Made by a program: the position numbers and the translations under genes | Shown here: in pieces, positions 23,997-33,334 of the stretch | Layout: the number at the start of each line of letters is the position of its first letter | Position numbering within the stretch: the first letter of the stretch is position 1 | Origin: an uncultured beta proteobacterium | Lineage (GTDB): Bacteria; Pseudomonadota; Gammaproteobacteria; Burkholderiales; Burkholderiaceae_C | NCBI GenBank assembly: GCA_903938815.1 | Contig: CAJAES010000069.1 | Location: 1-64,000, forward strand | DNA: 64,000 bases | Direction of reading: 5' to 3' | The notes under the pieces: model-generated | What the model was told of the DNA's origin: nothing | The model's database searches: none | What the model saw: only the letters and a program-made list of their open reading frames with translations

Positions 23997-25331
23997 TTGA
24001 ATCTCGCCGACTGGCTGGCGCACTGCGAGCGCCTGCATCCCAAGACGATCGAGATGGGCCTGGAGCGGGTCAGCGCGGTGCGCGACCGGCTCGGGCTGCG
24101 CTTCGACGTGCCCGTCATCACCGTGGCCGGCACCAACGGCAAGGGCTCCACCTGCGCGATGATCGAGAGCATCGCGCGCCAGGCGGGCTACCGCACCGGC
24201 CTGTACATCAAGCCGCATCTGGTGCACTTCACCGAGCGCTGCCGCATCGACGGCGAGCCCGTGGAGGCCGACGCCCTGGTGCCGCACTTCGAGGCCGTCG
24301 AGGCCGCGCGCGGCGAGCTGTCCCTCAGCTACTTCGAATTCACCACGCTGGCCATCCTGCGCGCGCTGAGCCAGGCGCCCGTGGACCTGGTGATCCTGGA
24401 GGTCGGGCTCGGCGGGCGTCTCGATGCCGTCAACGCGATCGACGCCGACTGCGCCGTCATCACGTCCATCGACATCGACCACGTCGAGTACCTCGGCCCC
24501 GATCGCGAGAGCATCGGGCGCGAGAAGGCGCACGTCATGCGGCCGGGCCGGCCGGCCATCGTCAGCGACCCCGTGCCCCCCGCCAGCGTGACGGCCCATG
24601 CCGAGGCCATCGGCGCCGACCTGTGGCTGGTGGGCCGCGACTTCGTGCACGATGGCGACCGCCAGCAATGGCGCTGGGCTGGCCGCGGGCGCCGCTACCA
24701 CGCGCTGGCCTACCCGGCGCTGCGCGGCGCCAACCAGCTGCTCAACGCCGCCGGCGCCATCGCCGCGCTGGAATCGCTGCGCGACCGGCTGCCGATCTCG
24801 GCCCAGGCGGTCCGGCTCGGGCTGGCCCACGTGGAGCTCCCGGGCCGGTTCCAGATCGTCCCCGGACAACCGACGCTGGTGCTCGACGTGGCGCACAACG
24901 CGCAGTCGGTGGCCGCGCTGGCGCAGAACCTCGACGCCATGGGCTTCTACCCGCGCACGCACGCCGTCTTCGGGGCCATGCAGGACAAGGACATCCCGGC
25001 CATCCTCGCGCGCATGCAGGTGCTGGCTGACCACTGGTACTTCTGCGACCTGGACACGCCGCGCGCGGCCAAGGCGGTCGATCTCGCCGCCATGCCGCGC
25101 CCGGCGACTCCCGGCCGCACCGTCGGCGCCGACACCTTCCCTTCGGCCCCCGAAGCCCTGCGCGCCGCCGTGGCTGCCGCCGACCCGGCTGATAGAATCG
25201 TGGTCTTCGGTTCCTTCTACACCGTGGGTGGCGTGCTCGAAGCGGGGCTGCCGAGACTCTCTTCTGCGCATGCCTCTGCCGCCATTCCTCACCCGTCGCA
25301 AGAAGACCCCGGTCACGGCCACTCCGGCTGA
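23997..25331 (+). CDS. folC: Bifunctional dihydrofolate synthase/folylpolyglutamate synthase
   Basis: Adds glutamate to dihydropteroate and to folates. The 444-residue Mur-ligase-type protein has the ATP loop VAGTNGKGSTCAM (about residues 42-55), YFEFTTLAILRAL, LEVGLGGRLDAVN, and the C-terminal LDVAHNAQS. The most likely start is TTG 23997 (LNLADWLAHCERLHP), 4 bp after the accD stop; the frame stays open back into accD, but earlier starts give a non-family N-terminus. The 3' end overlaps the next gene by 62 bp in another frame. Confidence 0.94.
   Translation: MNLADWLAHCERLHPKTIEMGLERVSAVRDRLGLRFDVPVITVAGTNGKGSTCAMIESIARQAGYRTGLYIKPHLVHFTERCRIDGEPVEADALVPHFEAVEAARGELSLSYFEFTTLAILRALSQAPVDLVILEVGLGGRLDAVNAIDADCAVITSIDIDHVEYLGPDRESIGREKAHVMRPGRPAIVSDPVPPASVTAHAEAIGADLWLVGRDFVHDGDRQQWRWAGRGRRYHALAYPALRGANQLLNAAGAIAALESLRDRLPISAQAVRLGLAHVELPGRFQIVPGQPTLVLDVAHNAQSVAALAQNLDAMGFYPRTHAVFGAMQDKDIPAILARMQVLADHWYFCDLDTPRAAKAVDLAAMPRPATPGRTVGADTFPSAPEALRAAVAAADPADRIVVFGSFYTVGGVLEAGLPRLSSAHASAAIPHPSQEDPGHGHSG
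25190..25198 (+). promoter_or_regulatory. Extended -10 element near the end of folC
   Basis: TGATAGAAT fits TG-n-TATAAT-type extended -10 promoters, in a stretch far less GC-rich than its surroundings, 72 bp before the SPOR gene start. It could allow the SPOR-cvpA-purF-metZ-gltX part to be expressed apart from the trp genes. No -35 is clear. Confidence 0.35.
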
Positions 25332-26070
25332 CGCCAAGTCTCCCTCCGTGCCCGAAGCGGCGCGTTCCCGGGCCCGACGCCGACTCATCGGCGCCGTGGT
25401 GCTGCTGGGCATCGGCGTGATCGCATTCCCGCTGCTGTTCGAGACCGAGCCGCGGCCGATTCCGGTCGATCTGCCCATCGAGATCCCGAAGAAGGACGGC
25501 GCCGCGCCGCTGGCCATGCCTGCGGCGCCGCAGGCTGTTTCGCCTTCCACATCGCCTGCCCTGCGGTCAGCCGCCTCCGCCGTCGCGCGGGCCTCATCAG
25601 TGCCTGTGCGGGTGCCATTGCCGCCGCCCCTGCCGGACGAACCTGCGCCGTCGGCCGCACCGTCTTCCCCGCCGGCTCAGTCCCAGTCGCCATCGCCTTC
25701 GCGCACGGTCGCTGCGGCAGCACCTGCCGCAGCATCCGCGCCTGCGCCTGCTACAGCGGCTGCGTCCGCATCCCGCCGGGACGACGCCGCTCGCGCGCAG
25801 TCGCTCCTGGATGGCAAGCCGGCCTCGGCGCCAGCCGGCGCCGGGCGCTTCGTGCTGCAGATCGGCGCCTTCGCCGAGGACAAGACCGTGCGCGAGGTCC
25901 GCGCCAAGGCCGAGAAGGCCGGGCTCGTCACCTACACCCAGGTCGTCACGGTGGAGGGCGCTTCGCGCACGCGCGTGAGGGTCGGCCCCTTCCCGCGGCG
26001 CGAAGACGCCGAAGCGGCGGCCGCCAAGGCCAGGAAGGCCGGGCTGCCGGCTGCGGTGCTGAAGCTGTGA
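25270..26070 (+). CDS. SPOR-domain cell-division protein (DedD-like)
   Basis: A 266-residue bitopic inner-membrane protein: Arg-rich cytoplasmic tail, one transmembrane helix at about 37-58 (LIGAVVLLGIGVIAFPLLF), a long Pro/Ala/Ser periplasmic linker and a C-terminal SPOR domain from about residue 192 (GRFVLQIGAFAEDKTVREV ... RVRVGPFPRREDAE). SPOR domains bind denuded septal peptidoglycan and localise to the division site. The position between folC and cvpA matches dedD. ATG 25270 lies inside the folC coding region, giving a 62-bp overlap. Confidence 0.88.
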   Translation: MPLPPFLTRRKKTPVTATPADAKSPSVPEAARSRARRRLIGAVVLLGIGVIAFPLLFETEPRPIPVDLPIEIPKKDGAAPLAMPAAPQAVSPSTSPALRSAASAVARASSVPVRVPLPPPLPDEPAPSAAPSSPPAQSQSPSPSRTVAAAAPAAASAPAPATAAASASRRDDAARAQSLLDGKPASAPAGAGRFVLQIGAFAEDKTVREVRAKAEKAGLVTYTQVVTVEGASRTRVRVGPFPRREDAEAAAAKARKAGLPAAVLKL

Positions 26071-26570
26071 CCGCCGGGCTGGGCGCGCTCGACGCCTTCA
26101 TGCTCGCCGTGCTCGTCGTCTCCATCGGCATCGGCCTGTGGCGCGGGCTGCTGCTGGAAGTGGCCATGCTGGTCGGCTGGGTCGTCGCCTATTTCGTGGC
26201 GACGTGGTTCGCGGGAGACCTGGCGAAGCACCTGCCCATCGGCGCACCGGGCTCGGGCGTCAACCGTGCCGCCGCGTTCGCCCTTGTGTTCATCGGCGCC
26301 GTCATCATCTGGAGTCTGTTGGCCAAGGGCGTTCGCATGGTGATCCGCGCCACACCTCTGTCCTTCATCGATCGCATCGGCGGTGGCGCCTTCGGCGTTC
26401 TTCGCGGCGCCGTGATGCTGGTGGCACTGAGCACCGTCGTCGGCTTCACGCCGGCGGCACAATCACAGGCTTGGCAGGCCTCGACCGGCGCGCGCTGGAC
26501 GACGCAGGCTGTCCAAATCATCAAACCGCTGCTGCCGCCCGACCTGCGGCAGTGGTTGCCGGGGAACTGA
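26067..26570 (+). CDS. cvpA: CvpA family inner-membrane protein
   Basis: A 167-residue membrane protein with about four hydrophobic helices (LDAFMLAVLVVSIGIGLWRG, LEVAMLVGWVVAYFVATWF, AFALVFIGAVIIWSLLAKG, GAFGVLRGAVMLVALSTVV) and the family signature DRIGGGAFGVLRG. CvpA is needed for colicin V production and for envelope stress tolerance in E. coli. GTG 26067 overlaps the SPOR gene stop by 4 nt. Placement before purF is the classical arrangement. Confidence 0.93.
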   Translation: MTAGLGALDAFMLAVLVVSIGIGLWRGLLLEVAMLVGWVVAYFVATWFAGDLAKHLPIGAPGSGVNRAAAFALVFIGAVIIWSLLAKGVRMVIRATPLSFIDRIGGGAFGVLRGAVMLVALSTVVGFTPAAQSQAWQASTGARWTTQAVQIIKPLLPPDLRQWLPGN

Positions 26571-26575
26571 ACATC

Positions 26576-28102
26576 ATGTGCGGCATCGTCGGCGTCATTT
26601 CCAAGCAGCCCGTCAACCAGCTCATCTACGACGCCTTGCTGCTGCTGCAGCACCGCGGGCAGGACGCTGCGGGCATCGTGACCATGCTGGACACGAAGTA
26701 CCACATGCACAAGGCGCGCGGCATGGTGCGCGACGTCTTCCGCACGCGCAACATGCGCGGCCTGCCCGGTTCCGTTGGCCTGGGCCAGACCCGCTACCCC
26801 ACCGCCGGCAACGCCTACAGCGAGGAAGAGGCGCAGCCCTTCTACGTCAACGCGCCCTACGGCATCGTGCTCGTGCACAACGGCAACCTCACCAACGCGC
26901 AGGCGCTGAAGCAGGAACTGTTCGACATCGACCGCCGCCACATCAACACCGAGAGCGACACCGAGGTGCTGATCAACGTGCTGGCGCACGAACTCGAGCT
27001 CTCGGCACGCGACCTCCCGCTGACACCCGAGGCGATCTTCAAGGCCGTCAGCGGCGTGCATCGCCGCATCCGCGGCTCGTACGCCGTCATCACGCTGATC
27101 GCGGGGCACGGCCTGCTGGCCTTCCGCGACCCCTACGGCATCCGGCCCCTGAGCATGAGCGAGGTGCAGGGCGCCGACGGCGCGCGCGAGGTCATGGTGG
27201 CCAGCGAATCGGTCGCCATCGAGGGCACCGGCCATCGCGTCGCGCGCGATGTCGCGCCGGGCGAGGCGGTGTTCATCGATCTCGACGGCAACGTGCATGC
27301 CCAGCAGTGCGCCGCGAACCCGCGTCTGTTCCCCTGCATGTTCGAGTTCGTGTACCTGGCGCGGCCCGACTCCGTGATGGACGGCATCTCCGTCTATCAG
27401 GCGCGGCTGAACATGGGCGAGACGCTGGCGCAGCGCCTGATCTCCACCATGCCGCCGTCCGAGATCGACGTCGTCATTCCCATCCCGGAATCCAGCCGCC
27501 CCAGCGCCATGCAGCTGGCCCAGAAGATCGGCAAGCCCTACCGAGAGGGCTTCGTGAAGAACCGCTACGTGGGCCGCACCTTCATCATGCCGGGGCAGGA
27601 GGTGCGCCAGAAGAGCGTGCGCCAGAAGCTCAACGCCATCGAGCTCGAGTTCAAGGGCCGCAACGTGCTGCTGGTGGACGATTCCATCGTGCGCGGCAAC
27701 ACCAGCCGCGAGATCGTGCAGATGGCGCGCGAGGCGGGCGCGAAGAAGGTCTACCTGGCGTCGGCCGCGCCGCCGGTGCGCTTCCCGAACGTCTACGGCA
27801 TCGACATGCCCACGCGCGAGGAGCTGGTGGCCTACGGCCGCACCAGCGAGGAAGTGCGGCAGTACATCGGCGCCGACGCGCTGATCTACCAGGACGTGGA
27901 CGCGATGAAGCGCGTCGTGAAGGCGCTGAACCCGAAGATCGACGGCTTCGAGGCCTCGTGCTTCGACGGCGTCTACATCACCGGCGACATCAGTGCCGCC
28001 GATTTCGAGGCGCTCGAGACGCAGCGCCGTGCCCAGCCCGCAGAAGAGGAAGGCCCCGACCGTTCGCGCCTGGCGCTGCAGGGAGCCGAGGACCGCTCAT
28101 GA
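26576..28102 (+). CDS. purF: Amidophosphoribosyltransferase
   Basis: First step of purine synthesis: PRPP and glutamine to phosphoribosylamine. The 508-residue protein begins MCGIVG, so removal of Met exposes the catalytic Cys2 of the N-terminal glutamine amidotransferase. The PRPP-binding loop is VLLVDDSIVRGNTS, and the interface is in LAAAPPVRFPNVYGIDMP-like sequence (here SAAPPVRFPNVYGIDMPT). Only 5 bp separate it from cvpA. It overlaps metZ by ATGA. Confidence 0.97.
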   Translation: MCGIVGVISKQPVNQLIYDALLLLQHRGQDAAGIVTMLDTKYHMHKARGMVRDVFRTRNMRGLPGSVGLGQTRYPTAGNAYSEEEAQPFYVNAPYGIVLVHNGNLTNAQALKQELFDIDRRHINTESDTEVLINVLAHELELSARDLPLTPEAIFKAVSGVHRRIRGSYAVITLIAGHGLLAFRDPYGIRPLSMSEVQGADGAREVMVASESVAIEGTGHRVARDVAPGEAVFIDLDGNVHAQQCAANPRLFPCMFEFVYLARPDSVMDGISVYQARLNMGETLAQRLISTMPPSEIDVVIPIPESSRPSAMQLAQKIGKPYREGFVKNRYVGRTFIMPGQEVRQKSVRQKLNAIELEFKGRNVLLVDDSIVRGNTSREIVQMAREAGAKKVYLASAAPPVRFPNVYGIDMPTREELVAYGRTSEEVRQYIGADALIYQDVDAMKRVVKALNPKIDGFEASCFDGVYITGDISAADFEALETQRRAQPAEEEGPDRSRLALQGAEDRS

Positions 28103-29298
28103 TCCCGAAAGTCAATCTGCCGGCCGATGCCCGGCTCGACACCCTGGCCGTTCGCGAGGGCCTGCCCGCCACGCCCTGGGGCGAGAACTCCGAAGCCCTG
28201 TTCCTGACCAGCTCCTTCGTGCACCCGGACGCCGCCACCGCGGCGCGCCGTTTCGCCAACGAGGAGGAAGCGTTCGTCTACAGCCGCTTCGGCAACCCCA
28301 CGACGATGATGATGGAGCGGCGCCTGGCCGCGATGGAGGGCACCGAGGCCTGCATCGGCACCTCCAGCGGCATGGCCGCCATCATGATCACGCTGATGGC
28401 CCTGCTGAAGTCGGGCGACCACGTCATCTGCTCGCAAAGCGTCTTCGGCTCCACCATCAAGCTCATCCAGAGCGAGTTCGGCAAGTTCGGCGTGCAGAGC
28501 AGCTTCGTCTCTCAGACCGACCCCGCCGCCTGGGCTGCGGCGGTGCAGCCCAACACGAAGCTGCTGTTCGCCGAGACGCCGAGCAACCCGCTGACCGAGG
28601 TCTGCGACATCGCCGCGCTCGCCGACATCGCGCACCGCGCGGGCGCGCTGCTGGTGGTGGACAACTGCTTCTGCTCGCCCGCGCTGCAGCAGCCGATCAA
28701 GTTCGGCGCCGACCTGATCATCCACTCCGGCACCAAGTACCTCGACGGCCAGGGCCGCGTGATCGCCGGTGCGGTGTGCGGCTCCACGGAACTCATCGAG
28801 GGCAAGTTCGTGCCCGTGATGCGCAGCGCCGGCATGAGCCTGTCGCCGTTCAATGCCTGGGTCGTGCTGAAGGGCCTGGAGACGTTGGGCATCCGCATGC
28901 GGGCGCAGAGCGCGAGCGCGCTGGCGCTGGCGCAGTGGCTCGAGACCGTGCCGGGCATCGATCGCGTCTACCACCCCGGCCTGGCGTCGCACCCGCAGCA
29001 TGCGCTGGCGATGACGCAGCAATCGGGGCAGGGCGGGGCGGTGGTGTCGTTCATCGTCAAGGGTGGCCGTGAAGGCGCCTGGGCCATGATCGACGGCACG
29101 CGCATCTGCTCGATCACCGCCAATCTCGGCGACACCAAGACCACCATCACGCACCCGTCCAGCACCTCGCACGGGCGCCTCACCGAAACCCAGCGGCTCG
29201 CCGCCGGCGTGGTGCAGGGCCTCGTGCGCGTGGCCGTCGGCCTCGAAGACCTGGATGACCTGAAGGCCGACCTCGTGCGCGGACTGCAAGCCGAATGA
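28099..29298 (+). CDS. metZ: O-succinylhomoserine sulfhydrylase
   Basis: PLP enzyme of the Cys/Met metabolism family that makes homocysteine directly from O-succinylhomoserine and sulfide. The 399-residue protein has the PLP lysine K213 in [11 protein letters not shown], plus [25 protein letters not shown] and [20 protein letters not shown]. The purF-metZ order is standard in this group and favours MetZ over cystathionine gamma-synthase. It overlaps gltX by 4 nt. Confidence 0.94.
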   Translation: MIPKVNLPADARLDTLAVREGLPATPWGENSEALFLTSSFVHPDAATAARRFANEEEAFVYSRFGNPTTMMMERRLAAMEGTEACIGTSSGMAAIMITLMALLKSGDHVICSQSVFGSTIKLIQSEFGKFGVQSSFVSQTDPAAWAAAVQPNTKLLFAETPSNPLTEVCDIAALADIAHRAGALLVVDNCFCSPALQQPIKFGADLIIHSGTKYLDGQGRVIAGAVCGSTELIEGKFVPVMRSAGMSLSPFNAWVVLKGLETLGIRMRAQSASALALAQWLETVPGIDRVYHPGLASHPQHALAMTQQSGQGGAVVSFIVKGGREGAWAMIDGTRICSITANLGDTKTTITHPSSTSHGRLTETQRLAAGVVQGLVRVAVGLEDLDDLKADLVRGLQAE

Positions 29299-30683
29299 AC
29301 AAGAAGATCCGCACCCGCATCGCCCCGTCGCCCACCGGCTTCCTGCACCTGGGCACGGCGCGAACCGCGCTGTTCTCGTGGGCCTTCGCGCGCCACTTCG
29401 GCGGCGACTTCATCCTGCGCATCGAGGACACCGATGTCGCGCGTTCCTCCCAGGAGGCCGTCGAGCAGATCATCGCCGCCATGCAGTGGCTGGAACTGGG
29501 CTACGACGAAGGCCCGTTCTACCAGATGCAGCGGCTCGACCGCTACCGTGCCGTGATCGACACCATGCTCGAAGCCGGCACCGCCTACCGCTGCTGGGCC
29601 ACGCCCGAAGAGCTGGACGCGATGCGTGAAGCCCAGCGCGCGAACGGCGACAAGCCCCGCTACGACGGCCGCTGGCGGCCGGAGCAGGGCAAGCGCTTGC
29701 CGGCGCCCCCGGCACACGCGCCGGTGATCCGGTTCCGCAACCCGCAGGGCGGGGCCGTGCGCTGGGACGACCTCTGCAAGGGGTCGATCACCATCAGCAA
29801 CGACGAGCTCGACGACCTCATCATCGCGCGCTCCGACGGCACGCCCACCTACAACTTCTGCGTCGTGGTCGACGACCTCGACATGGGCATCACGCACGTG
29901 ATCCGCGGCGACGACCACGTGAACAATACGCCGCGCCAGATCAACATCCTGCAGGCGCTGGGCGCCGAACTGCCGGTGTACGGCCACGTGCCGATGATCC
30001 TGGGGCCCGACGGCGACAAGCTCAGCAAGCGCCATGGCGCCGTCAGCGTGCTGCAGTACCGCGACGACGGCTACCTGCCCGAGGCGATGCTGAACTACCT
30101 GGCGCGCCTGGGCTGGAGCCACGGCGACGACGAACTCTTCTCGCGGGAGCATCTGGTCGGCTGGTTCGACGGTACGCACCTGAGCAAGAGCGCCGCGCAA
30201 TGGGACGCCGCCAAGCTCCACTGGGTCAATTCGCACTACATCAAGCTGGCCGACGACACGCGGCTCGCCGGCCTGCTCGAGCCCATGCTGGCCCAGCGTG
30301 GGCAGGTGCTGGACGCCGCGCGCCTGCCAGCCATGTGCGCGCTCTTCAAGGACCGTTGCGCCACGCTGGTGGAGCTGGCCGACTGGCTCGGCATCTACGG
30401 CCGCGGCGTGAAGCCGTCCGACGCCGATGTCGCGGCGCACGTGCCCGACAGCGTGCGCCCGGCCCTCGTTTCACTGCGCGACCGCCTGGCCGCCATCGAG
30501 TGGGACAAGGCCGCCATCGCCGCCGCGATGAAGGCCGTGCTCGCGGAATTCGGCCTGAAGATGCCGCAACTCGCACCGGCCTTGCGCGTGCTCACGTGCG
30601 GTCGTGCGCAGACGCCGTCCATCGATGCGGTGCTCGCACTGTTCGAAAGGGAAACCGTGCTCGAAAGATTGCAGCATCTGTGA
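29295..30683 (+). CDS. gltX: Glutamyl-tRNA synthetase
   Basis: A class I aminoacyl-tRNA synthetase of 462 residues. The HIGH-type motif is [19 protein letters not shown] and the KMSKS-type motif [11 protein letters not shown]; the catalytic domain is followed by a helical anticodon-binding region. It lacks the zinc-ligand cysteines seen in E. coli GltX in the CP insertion, as many relatives do. A tRNA-Glu gene lies only 163 bp downstream, though with its own promoter. Confidence 0.97.
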   Translation: MNKKIRTRIAPSPTGFLHLGTARTALFSWAFARHFGGDFILRIEDTDVARSSQEAVEQIIAAMQWLELGYDEGPFYQMQRLDRYRAVIDTMLEAGTAYRCWATPEELDAMREAQRANGDKPRYDGRWRPEQGKRLPAPPAHAPVIRFRNPQGGAVRWDDLCKGSITISNDELDDLIIARSDGTPTYNFCVVVDDLDMGITHVIRGDDHVNNTPRQINILQALGAELPVYGHVPMILGPDGDKLSKRHGAVSVLQYRDDGYLPEAMLNYLARLGWSHGDDELFSREHLVGWFDGTHLSKSAAQWDAAKLHWVNSHYIKLADDTRLAGLLEPMLAQRGQVLDAARLPAMCALFKDRCATLVELADWLGIYGRGVKPSDADVAAHVPDSVRPALVSLRDRLAAIEWDKAAIAAAMKAVLAEFGLKMPQLAPALRVLTCGRAQTPSIDAVLALFERETVLERLQHL

Positions 30684-30698
30684 AAGTTCTGATATAGT
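30669..30698 (+). promoter_or_regulatory. Extended -10 promoter of the tRNA cluster
   Basis: TTGCAG (30669-30674) and TATAGT (30693-30698) are 18 bp apart, with TG one base before the -10 (TGATATAGT). It overlaps the last codons of gltX. The transcript start near 30705 would be about 30 nt before tRNA-Ala. Confidence 0.65.
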
Positions 30699-30735
30699 CA
30701 TGGACTCGCTTGAACGGCGCGGGTGTACTCAAAAA

Positions 30736-30811
<76 letters not shown>

Positions 30812-30846
30812 CACAAGCGCCGTTTGGGAGAGAAGAGAAGGTTAGA

Positions 30847-30922
30847 GTCCCCTTCGTCTAGAGGCCTAGGACACCACCCTTTCACGGTGATTACAGGGGT
30901 TCGAATCCCCTAGGGGACGCCA
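30847..30922 (+). tRNA. tRNA-Glu (anticodon TTC)
   Basis: A 76-nt cloverleaf: acceptor GTCCCCT/AGGGGAC, D-arm CGTCTAGAGGCCTAGGACA, anticodon loop CTTTCAC with TTC, T-arm GGGTTCGAATCC, CCA encoded. It starts 35 nt after tRNA-Ala and is probably co-transcribed with it. Confidence 0.97.
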
Positions 30923-30968
30923 AGTTTGGCGGCACTTGCAGAGAAATCTGTGAAGCCGCTACCGCTGC

Positions 30969-31045
30969 GGAGCGGTAGTTCAGTTGGTTAGAATACCGGC
31001 CTGTCACGCCGGGGGTCGCGGGTTCGAGCCCCGTCCGCTCCGCCA
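30969..31045 (+). tRNA. tRNA-Asp (anticodon GTC)
   Basis: A 77-nt cloverleaf: acceptor GGAGCGG/CCGCTCC, D-arm AGTTCAGTTGGTTAGAAT, anticodon loop CTGTCAC with GTC, T-arm GGGTTCGAGCCC, CCA encoded. Last tRNA of the cluster, directly followed by a terminator. Confidence 0.97.
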
Positions 31046-31055
31046 AAAATGCAAG

Positions 31056-31087
31056 AAGCCCACGCCTCAACCGCGTGGGCTTTCTTC
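31056..31087 (+). terminator. Rho-independent terminator of the tRNA cluster
   Basis: A perfect 10-bp stem AAGCCCACGC/GCGTGGGCTT (31056-31065 and 31073-31082) with a 7-nt loop, followed by TCTTCTTT. It starts 11 nt after the CCA of tRNA-Asp. Confidence 0.92.
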
Positions 31088-31223
31088 TTTGCGGGTGCCG
31101 TTCTGGCCGCGCTGGATACCGAGATCGAGGCCCGCACGGATTGCCCCTGCTGGCTGCCGGCGTCTGCCTCAAGCCGGCGCATCTGTTCCTTGCGTACTCC
31201 GGTTGCCTCGGCGTTCAGTGCGG

Positions 31224-31253
31224 CACAGGCACAGGCGCAGGCGCAGGCGCAGG
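31224..31253 (+). repeat. Five 6-bp tandem units upstream of the amidohydrolase gene
   Basis: CACAGG twice, then CGCAGG three times, ending 30 bp before the start of the next gene. It lies between the tRNA terminator and that gene, where its promoter should be. Slippage here could alter promoter or leader spacing, but no promoter hexamers were recognised. Confidence 0.7.
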
Positions 31254-31283
31254 TATCGTCGCACGCAGCGCAAAGGCCACTCC

Positions 31284-32720
31284 ATGACCCAGACTCTTCT
31301 GATCCGCAATGCCCTGGCCATCCTCACGGGCGGCCGCGGCGCGGCGGCCCGTGCCGCAGGCCCCGACATCCGGGTGCGCGACGGCCGCATCGACGCCATC
31401 GGCCCGCTGTCCCCGCTGCCCGGCGAACCGACGCTCGACGCGACCGACTGCGTCGTCTACCCGGCCTGGGTGAACACGCACCACCACCTGTTCCAGTCGC
31501 TGCTCAAGGGCGACCCCGCGGGCATCGATGCCACGCTGGGCCCCTGGCTCAGCGCCACGCCGCTGCGCCACCGGGCGGCCTTCGATGCGGAACTGTTCCG
31601 CCTGGCCGCGCGCGTGGGCCTGGTGGAGCTGGCGCTGTCGGGCTGCGCCACGGTGGCCGATCACCAGTACCTGTACTGGCCCGGCATGCCCTTCGACCCC
31701 GCCGCCATCCTGTTCGAGGAGGCCGAGGCGCTGGGCCTGCGCTTCGTGCTGTGCCGTGGCGGCGGCACGCGCACCCGCCTGCCGGAGGGTCGGCCCTTGT
31801 CGTCGCTTCCCGCAGCGATGCAGCCCGAGACCCTGCAGGTCTTCCTGGACGACATCGACCGTCTGGCCCGGCTGCACCACGACCCTTCCCCTGCCGCGAT
31901 GCGCAGGATCGTCGTCGCCCCGACCTCGCCGCCGTGGTCGATGGCGCCGGAAGAGCTGCGCCAGTGCGCCGACTTCGCCCGCGCACGCGGCCTGCGGCTG
32001 CATTCCCACCTGTCGGAAACCGTGGCCTACCAGGACACGGTTCTGGCGCAGCACGACACGAGCTCGGTGCGCTTCTGCGAGTCTGTGGGCTGGCTGGGCG
32101 CCGACGTCTGGTTCGCGCACCTCGTGAAGCTCGACGCCGACGAGATCGCGCTGCTCGGGGCCACCGGCACCGGCATCGCGCATTGCCCGCAGAGCAACGG
32201 GCGCCTGGGCAGCGGCATCTCGCCCGTGCGCGAACTCGAGGCCGCGGGCGTGCCAGTGTCCATCGGCGTCGACGGCGCGGCCTCCAACGAGGCCGCCGAC
32301 ATGGTCTCGGAAACGCACGCCGCGTGGCTGATGCAGCGTGCGCGCGCCGGCGAGGCCGCACGCGCGGTGTCGCGCGGCGGCGTGGGCGAGCACGGCGCCG
32401 ATGCCGCCACGGTGGAGGACGTCGTGCGCTGGGGCACCGCGGGCGGCGCGGCCGTGCTGGGCCTGCCCGGCGTCGGCACGCTGGCGCCGGGGCAGGCTGC
32501 CGACATCGCCATCTACGCGCTCGACCGCGACCCGCGCCACTTCGGCCTGCACGACCCCGCGCTAGCCCCGGTGGTCAGCGGCGGCCGGGCGCACCTGCAA
32601 GCGCTGCTGGTCGGCGGCCGCACGGTGGTGCGCGACGGCGCCGTGCCGGGGCTCGACCTGCGTGAGATGGGCCGCCAGTCGCGGGCGGCCGTGGCGACGC
32701 TGATCTCCCGCGCGCGCTGA
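31284..32720 (+). CDS. Amidohydrolase, probable 8-oxoguanine deaminase
   Basis: A 478-residue metal-dependent hydrolase of the AtzA/TrzN/guanine-deaminase group. Visible metal and catalytic sites: H66-x-H68 in NTHHHLFQSL, HSHLSE, HCPQSNGRLGSGI, and the Asp in GVDGAASNEAADM. Whole-length similarity in memory is to 8-oxoguanine deaminases, which detoxify oxidised guanine to urate; related enzymes hydrolyse s-triazines or other purines, so substrate is not certain. ATG 31284 gives the family N-terminus TQTLLIRNALAILTGG; no strong RBS. It stands alone. Confidence 0.85.
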   Translation: MTQTLLIRNALAILTGGRGAAARAAGPDIRVRDGRIDAIGPLSPLPGEPTLDATDCVVYPAWVNTHHHLFQSLLKGDPAGIDATLGPWLSATPLRHRAAFDAELFRLAARVGLVELALSGCATVADHQYLYWPGMPFDPAAILFEEAEALGLRFVLCRGGGTRTRLPEGRPLSSLPAAMQPETLQVFLDDIDRLARLHHDPSPAAMRRIVVAPTSPPWSMAPEELRQCADFARARGLRLHSHLSETVAYQDTVLAQHDTSSVRFCESVGWLGADVWFAHLVKLDADEIALLGATGTGIAHCPQSNGRLGSGISPVRELEAAGVPVSIGVDGAASNEAADMVSETHAAWLMQRARAGEAARAVSRGGVGEHGADAATVEDVVRWGTAGGAAVLGLPGVGTLAPGQAADIAIYALDRDPRHFGLHDPALAPVVSGGRAHLQALLVGGRTVVRDGAVPGLDLREMGRQSRAAVATLISRAR

Positions 32721-32774
32721 CGGGCCGCCACCCGGCGGTCTGCGACACTGCGGGCCTTTTCCGCCGGAGGCGCC

Positions 32775-33302
32775 ATGCCGCGCAACATCGAGATCAAGGC
32801 CCGAGTCGATAGCATCGCCGCCATCGAGCCGCTGGCGGCCGCGCTGGCCACCCAAGGCCCGCAGGATCTGCGCCAGGACGACAGCTTCTTCCGCTGCGCG
32901 CAGGGCCGGCTCAAGCTGCGCACCTTCGCCGACGGCAGCGGCGAGCTCATCGCCTACCAACGCGCAGACGAAGCCGGCCCCAAGACCTCCACCTACGTCC
33001 GCACCCCAGCAGCCGACCCTGCGGGCCTGCGCGACGCGCTGGCGGCCGCCTGCGGCCTGGCGGGCCGGGTGCGCAAGCACCGCCGCCTGTACCTGGCCGG
33101 GCGCACGCGCATCCACCTGGACGAGGTGGAGGGCCTGGGCGCCTTCCTGGAGCTCGAGGTGGTGCTGGCCGACGACGAGCCGGTGGAGGCCGGCATGGCC
33201 GAGGCGCTGGCCCTGATGGCGCGCCTGGGCGTGGATTCCACCGCCCTGGTCGAAGGTGCCTACCTGGACCTGCTGGCATCAGGGCCGTCCCCGGCCGGCT
33301 AG
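32775..33302 (+). CDS. CYTH-domain protein (class IV adenylate cyclase/thiamine-triphosphatase fold)
   Basis: A 175-residue CYTH tunnel-fold protein. The N-terminal signature is NIEIKAR (E6 and K8); the first Glu of the usual ExExK is Asn4. Other conserved charged strands are LKLRTF, ELIAYQRAD, RLYLAGRTRIHLDEVEGLG and FLELEVVL. CYTH proteins act on triphosphorylated substrates (ThTPase, triphosphatase or class IV adenylate cyclase activity). The actual substrate cannot be predicted. ATG 32775 has GGAGG 7 nt upstream. Confidence 0.88.
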   Translation: MPRNIEIKARVDSIAAIEPLAAALATQGPQDLRQDDSFFRCAQGRLKLRTFADGSGELIAYQRADEAGPKTSTYVRTPAADPAGLRDALAAACGLAGRVRKHRRLYLAGRTRIHLDEVEGLGAFLELEVVLADDEPVEAGMAEALALMARLGVDSTALVEGAYLDLLASGPSPAG

Positions 33303-33334
33303 ACTCTCGCGCCTGCCTGGAGACACGACCCCTC

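Noticed and set aside
30847-30922. Integration of a mobile element at the tRNA genes
   Set aside because: All three tRNAs are complete, with no attachment-site duplication, integrase or foreign composition nearby.
31049-32665. Alternative long frame (538 residues) overlapping the amidohydrolase
   Set aside because: It begins in the tRNA terminator and gives Arg/Pro/Gly-rich sequence; the overlapping frame has all amidohydrolase metal sites.
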